Of a DNA stretch of 64,000 bases, positions 60,942 through 64,000 are shown piece by piece. Position numbers and translations under genes: made by a program. The notes under the pieces were generated by a model, which was given only the letters and a program-made list of their open reading frames with translations, did not search any database and had not been told where the DNA came from. Numbering within the stretch: the stretch's first letter is position 1; the number at the start of each line of letters is the position of its first letter. This stretch comes from Streptomyces sp. NBC_01775 (lineage in GTDB: Bacteria; Actinomycetota; Actinomycetes; Streptomycetales; Streptomycetaceae), in assembly GCF_035917675.1 (NCBI RefSeq), contig NZ_CP109104.1:3906001-3970000 (forward strand), given 5' to 3'.

Positions 60942-61326
60942 GCTACCCCTCGGTGTTCGAAATCCCGGTCGTCTGTCGTCATTCCGTACCCCCGTGCGAG
61001 CGGTGAGGCTACCAAAGAGCCCGCGCGGCGATCCCCGCCGCGCGTGACAACCGCCAGACGACGGTGGCGTGTTCGCGTCGGCACTGGCGAAACCGGCTCG
61101 GAGACCGGCCCCGACGGTGGCGTCCCCTGCTGTCCGACCGCGACCTCTCGCCACCGGCAGCGCCGCCCGCCCTCGCCCACCTCACCCTGGACGGACTGCC
61201 GCACCTCACCGACGTGACGGACCTCTCCCGGCTCACCGGGCTGACGGGGGGCTCCGCCCACCGGGGCACCGACACCCCAACCTTGCTATTTTGGCGCGGA
61301 CTTGACGGGTGACGGAAGGGCACGGG
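60942..61326. promoter_or_regulatory. Divergent promoter region between sigma factor and small membrane protein
   Basis: The 385-bp gap contains TTGCTATTTT near 61284, the most AT-rich stretch here and a possible -10 element for the gene at 61327. A short open frame with a Leu/Thr periodic stretch (LTDVTDLSRLTGLTG) exists at 61064-61312, but I do not support it as a gene. No other structure is evident. Confidence 0.4.
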
Positions 61327-61830
61327 GTGGGGCCCGAAGCACGAGGAGCCGCTGCCGCCACGGCGGCAGCGACTGCCGCGCGTGCGCTCTTACGGCGGCT
61401 TACGGTAGGAGCCCTCGCCGTAACGCTTCTGGCCGGGGGCCTGGCCGCCGGGCTGTGGGCGGCGTCAGCCGTCCGTACCGTGCCGGAGGACACCACTCCC
61501 CCGGTGCGGACCCAGCCGCCGCCCCCGCCCGACCCGGCGGCGGACAAACGGGCCGCCGAGGACTCCGCGAGGCTGCGCGAACACATCGTCGGCGTACACG
61601 AACGCGGCCACGGCCGGGGAACCGTCATCGCCACCGACCTGGCGGGCACCGAGGCGGACGACAGGGCGGCCCAGCAGATCTCCGACGACTACCTCCAGCG
61701 CCAGATCCAGCGGTGCCGGAAGGTGAAGGACATCACTCCGGTCACCGTCACCGGCAAACACGGGGACCGGCTCGGCGAGCGCACCCAGCACCTCGTCGTG
61801 ACGGTGGGCCGGTCCGGGTGCGACCGCTGA
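61327..61830 (+). CDS. Small membrane-anchored protein of unknown function
   Basis: A 167-residue protein with an N-terminal Ala-rich stretch, one hydrophobic segment (LTVGALAVTLLAGGLAAGLWAA), a Pro-rich linker (RTQPPPPPDP) and a C-terminal extracytoplasmic domain of about 95 residues with two cysteines (QRCRK, SGCDR) that could form a disulfide. I do not recognise the family. GTG 61327 follows GGAAGGG at 6 nt; GTG 61309 is an alternative. It ends 34 nt from the convergent recQ gene. Confidence 0.7.
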   Translation: MGPEARGAAAATAAATAARALLRRLTVGALAVTLLAGGLAAGLWAASAVRTVPEDTTPPVRTQPPPPPDPAADKRAAEDSARLREHIVGVHERGHGRGTVIATDLAGTEADDRAAQQISDDYLQRQIQRCRKVKDITPVTVTGKHGDRLGERTQHLVVTVGRSGCDR

Positions 61831-61864
61831 CCTCCGCCCGCCAGGACGCGGGCTCCGGCTCCTC

Positions 61865-63826
61865 CTAGGACGCGGGCTCGGGCTCGGGCTCCGGCTCCGG
61901 GTCTGGCTCGGGCTCCTGTTCCGGCTCCGGCCCCGACGGCCCCGCGAGCACCTCCAAGATCCCTTCCCCGTAGTTGGCCAGCTTCTTCTCGCCGACGCCC
62001 CCGATTCCGCCCAGCTCGCCGAGCGTGCCGGGCCGCTGGGTGGCGATCTCGCGCAGCGTCGCGTCGTGGAAGACGACGTACGCCGGGACGCCCTGCTCCC
62101 TGGCCTGCTCGCCGCGCCAGGCGCGCAGCGCCTCGAACAGCGGCTTGGCCTCCTCCGGCAGGTCGGCCGCCGCCGCTGCCGCCTTGCCGCCGCCGCGCCC
62201 GGAGCGCTCACCGCGCCCGCCGCCCTCGGCCTTGGCGGGTGCCGTGTCCTTGCGCAGCCGTACCTCCCGCTCGCCGCGCAGCACCTCCGCGCTGGCATCG
62301 GTGAGCACCAGCGTGCCGTGCTCGCCCTCGACCTCCAGGAGGCCCTGGGCGAGCAGCTGCCGGACGATGCCGCGCCATTCGGCCTCGCCCAGATCGGCGC
62401 CGATACCGAAGACCTTCAGCCCGTCGTGGTCGAACTGGATGACCTTGGCGGTCTTGCGGCCCAGCAGAATGTCCACGATCTGGCCGGCGCCGAACTTCTG
62501 GCCGCGCTCCCTCTTGAGCCGTACGACACAGGAGAGCGCCTTTTGGGCGGGCACCGTGCCGTCCCACGTCTCGGGGGGCGTCAGACAGGTGTCGCAGTTC
62601 CCGCAGGCGACGTCCGTGGTGCCCGCCGCGGGCTCCTGGTCGAAGTACTCCAGCAGCTGTGCCCTGCGGCAGCGCACCGACTCGCACAGCGACAGCATCG
62701 CGTCGAGGTGGGCCCGCGCGCGGCGCTGGAAGGCGGGGTCGCCCTCGCCGCCCTCGATCAGCTTGCGCTGCTGGACGACGTCCTGGAGGCCGTAGGCGAG
62801 CCAGGCCGTGGAGGGCTCGCCGTCCCGCCCGGCGCGGCCGGTCTCCTGGTAGTAGCCCTCGACGGATTTGGGCAGGTCGAGGTGGGCGACGAAGCGCACG
62901 TCCGGCTTGTCGATGCCCATGCCGAAGGCGATCGTGGCCACCACCACCAGCCCCTCCTCCCGCAGGAAGCGGGACTGGTGCGCCGCGCGCGTGCCCGCGT
63001 CCAGGCCCGCGTGGTAGGGCACCGCCTCGATGCCGTTGCGGCACAGGAACTCGGCGGTGCGCTCCACACCGTTGCGCGACAGGCAGTAGACGATCCCCGC
63101 GTCGCCCGCGTGCTCCTCCTTCAAGAAGCGCAGCAACTGCTTCTTCGGGTCGCGCTTGGGCACGACGCGGTACTGGATGTTGGGGCGGTCGAAGCTGGCG
63201 ACGAAGTCGCGGGCGCCGCTCAGGCCGAGGCGCTCGACGATCTCGCGGTGGGTGGCGCGCGTCGCCGTGGCCGTCAGCGCGACACGGGGCACCTCGGGCC
63301 AGCGCTCGCCGAGCATCGACAGCGACAGGTAGTCGGGCCGGAAGTCGTGGCCCCACTGGGCGACGCAGTGTGCCTCGTCGATCGCGAAGAGCGACACCTT
63401 GCCGCGCTCCAGCAGAGCGGTCGTCGCCTCCAGGCGCAGCCGCTCGGGGGCCAGATACAGCAGGTCCAGCTCACCGGCGAGGAATTCGGCCTCCACCACG
63501 CGGCGCTCGTCGAAGTCCAGCGTCGAGTTGATGAACCCGGCGCGCACACCCAGCCCCCGCAGCGCGTCCACCTGGTCCTGCATCAGGGCGATCAGGGGCG
63601 AGATCACCACGCCTGTACCTGGTCTGACCAGCGCCGGGATCTGGTAGCAGAGCGACTTGCCGCCGCCGGTCGGCATCAGCACGACCGCGTCGCCACCGCG
63701 CGTCACGTGCTCGATGACGGCTTCCTGCTCGCCGCGGAACGCGTCGTAGCCGAACACCTTGCGCAGCACGCGCAGCACGTCCGGCTCCGGCGCCCCGCCG
63801 GACTCCTCGGCACTCTCTCGAAGCAT
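61865..63826 (-). CDS. recQ: ATP-dependent DNA helicase RecQ
   Basis: A 653-residue 3'-5' helicase of DNA repair. Motifs: [10 protein letters not shown] (motif 0), [16 protein letters not shown] (Walker A), [18 protein letters not shown] (DEAH), [20 protein letters not shown] and [10 protein letters not shown]. The zinc-binding RQC domain has [10 protein letters not shown] and CGNCDTC. A Gly/Lys/Ala-rich linker precedes an HRDC domain ([36 protein letters not shown]). The C-terminus is a Glu-Pro repeat (PEPEPEPEP) from tandem hexamers. ATG 63826 has a weak GGCGG site; upstream in-frame sequence is repetitive. Confidence 0.94.
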   Translation of the reverse strand: MLRESAEESGGAPEPDVLRVLRKVFGYDAFRGEQEAVIEHVTRGGDAVVLMPTGGGKSLCYQIPALVRPGTGVVISPLIALMQDQVDALRGLGVRAGFINSTLDFDERRVVEAEFLAGELDLLYLAPERLRLEATTALLERGKVSLFAIDEAHCVAQWGHDFRPDYLSLSMLGERWPEVPRVALTATATRATHREIVERLGLSGARDFVASFDRPNIQYRVVPKRDPKKQLLRFLKEEHAGDAGIVYCLSRNGVERTAEFLCRNGIEAVPYHAGLDAGTRAAHQSRFLREEGLVVVATIAFGMGIDKPDVRFVAHLDLPKSVEGYYQETGRAGRDGEPSTAWLAYGLQDVVQQRKLIEGGEGDPAFQRRARAHLDAMLSLCESVRCRRAQLLEYFDQEPAAGTTDVACGNCDTCLTPPETWDGTVPAQKALSCVVRLKRERGQKFGAGQIVDILLGRKTAKVIQFDHDGLKVFGIGADLGEAEWRGIVRQLLAQGLLEVEGEHGTLVLTDASAEVLRGEREVRLRKDTAPAKAEGGGRGERSGRGGGKAAAAAADLPEEAKPLFEALRAWRGEQAREQGVPAYVVFHDATLREIATQRPGTLGELGGIGGVGEKKLANYGEGILEVLAGPSGPEPEQEPEPDPEPEPEPEPAS

Positions 63827-63865
63827 GCCGCCACGATATGCGCCACCACCGACAGGCCGCGCCGC

Positions 63866-63941
63866 TTCCGCCGGACGGCACCGCTTCCGCCGGACGGCAC
63901 CCCCTCCGCCGGACGACACCCCCTCCGCCGGACGGAAGGCC
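63866..63941. repeat. 19-bp tandem repeat upstream of recQ, four copies
   Basis: The core TCCGCCGGACGRC recurs with period 19 from 63866, 63885, 63904 and 63923. A separate 8-bp hairpin, GCCCCTTC/GAAGGGGC, lies at 63956-63975. No gene is seen between recQ and the window end. Confidence 0.85.
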
Positions 63942-64000
63942 CTTGGGGCCCGCCGGCCCCTTCGGCGGAAGGGGCACCACCGGCGGAGGGGGCCGCTGCT

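Noticed and set aside
61064..61312. Small Leu/Thr-periodic protein (LTDVTDLSRLTGLTG)
   Set aside because: It has no ribosome-binding site, lies in a promoter-containing gap and its periodicity follows a DNA-level repetition. I could not support it as a gene.

Overview
The window is chromosomal DNA of a Streptomyces or a close relative. Evidence: very high G+C, strongly GC3-biased codons, many GTG starts, ATGA/GTGA operon overlaps, actinobacterial families (HadA/HadB-like dehydratases beside rpmG, SigE-family sigma factor, PF13796-type sensor kinases, KorAB) and a typical Streptomyces GC-rich intergenic repeat. From memory, the order tRNA-Tyr/yajQ/htpX/partial nuo/two histidine kinases/response regulator/korAB matches S. 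coelicolor around SCO4594-SCO4614, read in the opposite direction. I could not run a comparison.

Layout. 0-7.4 kb is core: adenosine deaminase, a TetR regulator divergent from an NmrA-like SDR, murB, hadB-like, hadA-like, rpmG, tRNA-Met, tRNA-Thr, a degenerate cytosine-deaminase-like amidohydrolase and a second SDR. 7.4-15.97 kb is a decayed island ending at tRNA-Tyr. It holds two broken tyrosine integrases, a DHA2 efflux pump with a divergent GntR-TetR fusion regulator, remnants of a Tn3 transposase, a DUF1772 protein and an IS21 istA, and two related membrane proteins. 16.2-21.4 kb: yajQ, a second and closely similar DHA2 pump with its TetR regulator, a YccF protein, htpX and a small Tat-exported protein.

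21.6-31.8 kb is a minus-strand nuo operon, nuoA-B-C-H-I-J-K-L-M-N. It lacks nuoD, E, F and G, and several subunits carry long low-complexity additions. 32-39 kb, on the plus strand, holds two tandem histidine kinases that share an exact 687-bp 3' half, a LuxR-type response regulator, and korA-korB (2-oxoglutarate:ferredoxin oxidoreductase). This is the most interesting part of the window: a Complex I-like module without an NADH-oxidising arm sits beside a ferredoxin-reducing enzyme and a two-component system.

39.3-54 kb: a RarD/EamA permease; a polar amino-acid ABC transporter followed by a DAO-family oxidase, with a divergent LysR regulator; an ABC-2 exporter pair; a secreted LolA-like protein; a long-chain polyprenyl diphosphate synthase; a POT peptide transporter with a CocE/NonD hydrolase. 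54-64 kb: a tightly coupled flavoprotein/ATP-grasp pair, fumarylacetoacetase, a secreted PL9-like beta-helix protein, a SigE-family sigma factor with a coupled membrane protein, a small membrane-anchored protein, and RecQ.

A recurrent feature is short tandem duplication (16-32 bp units) at or just beyond the 3' ends of genes, plus duplications that have broken genes in the island.
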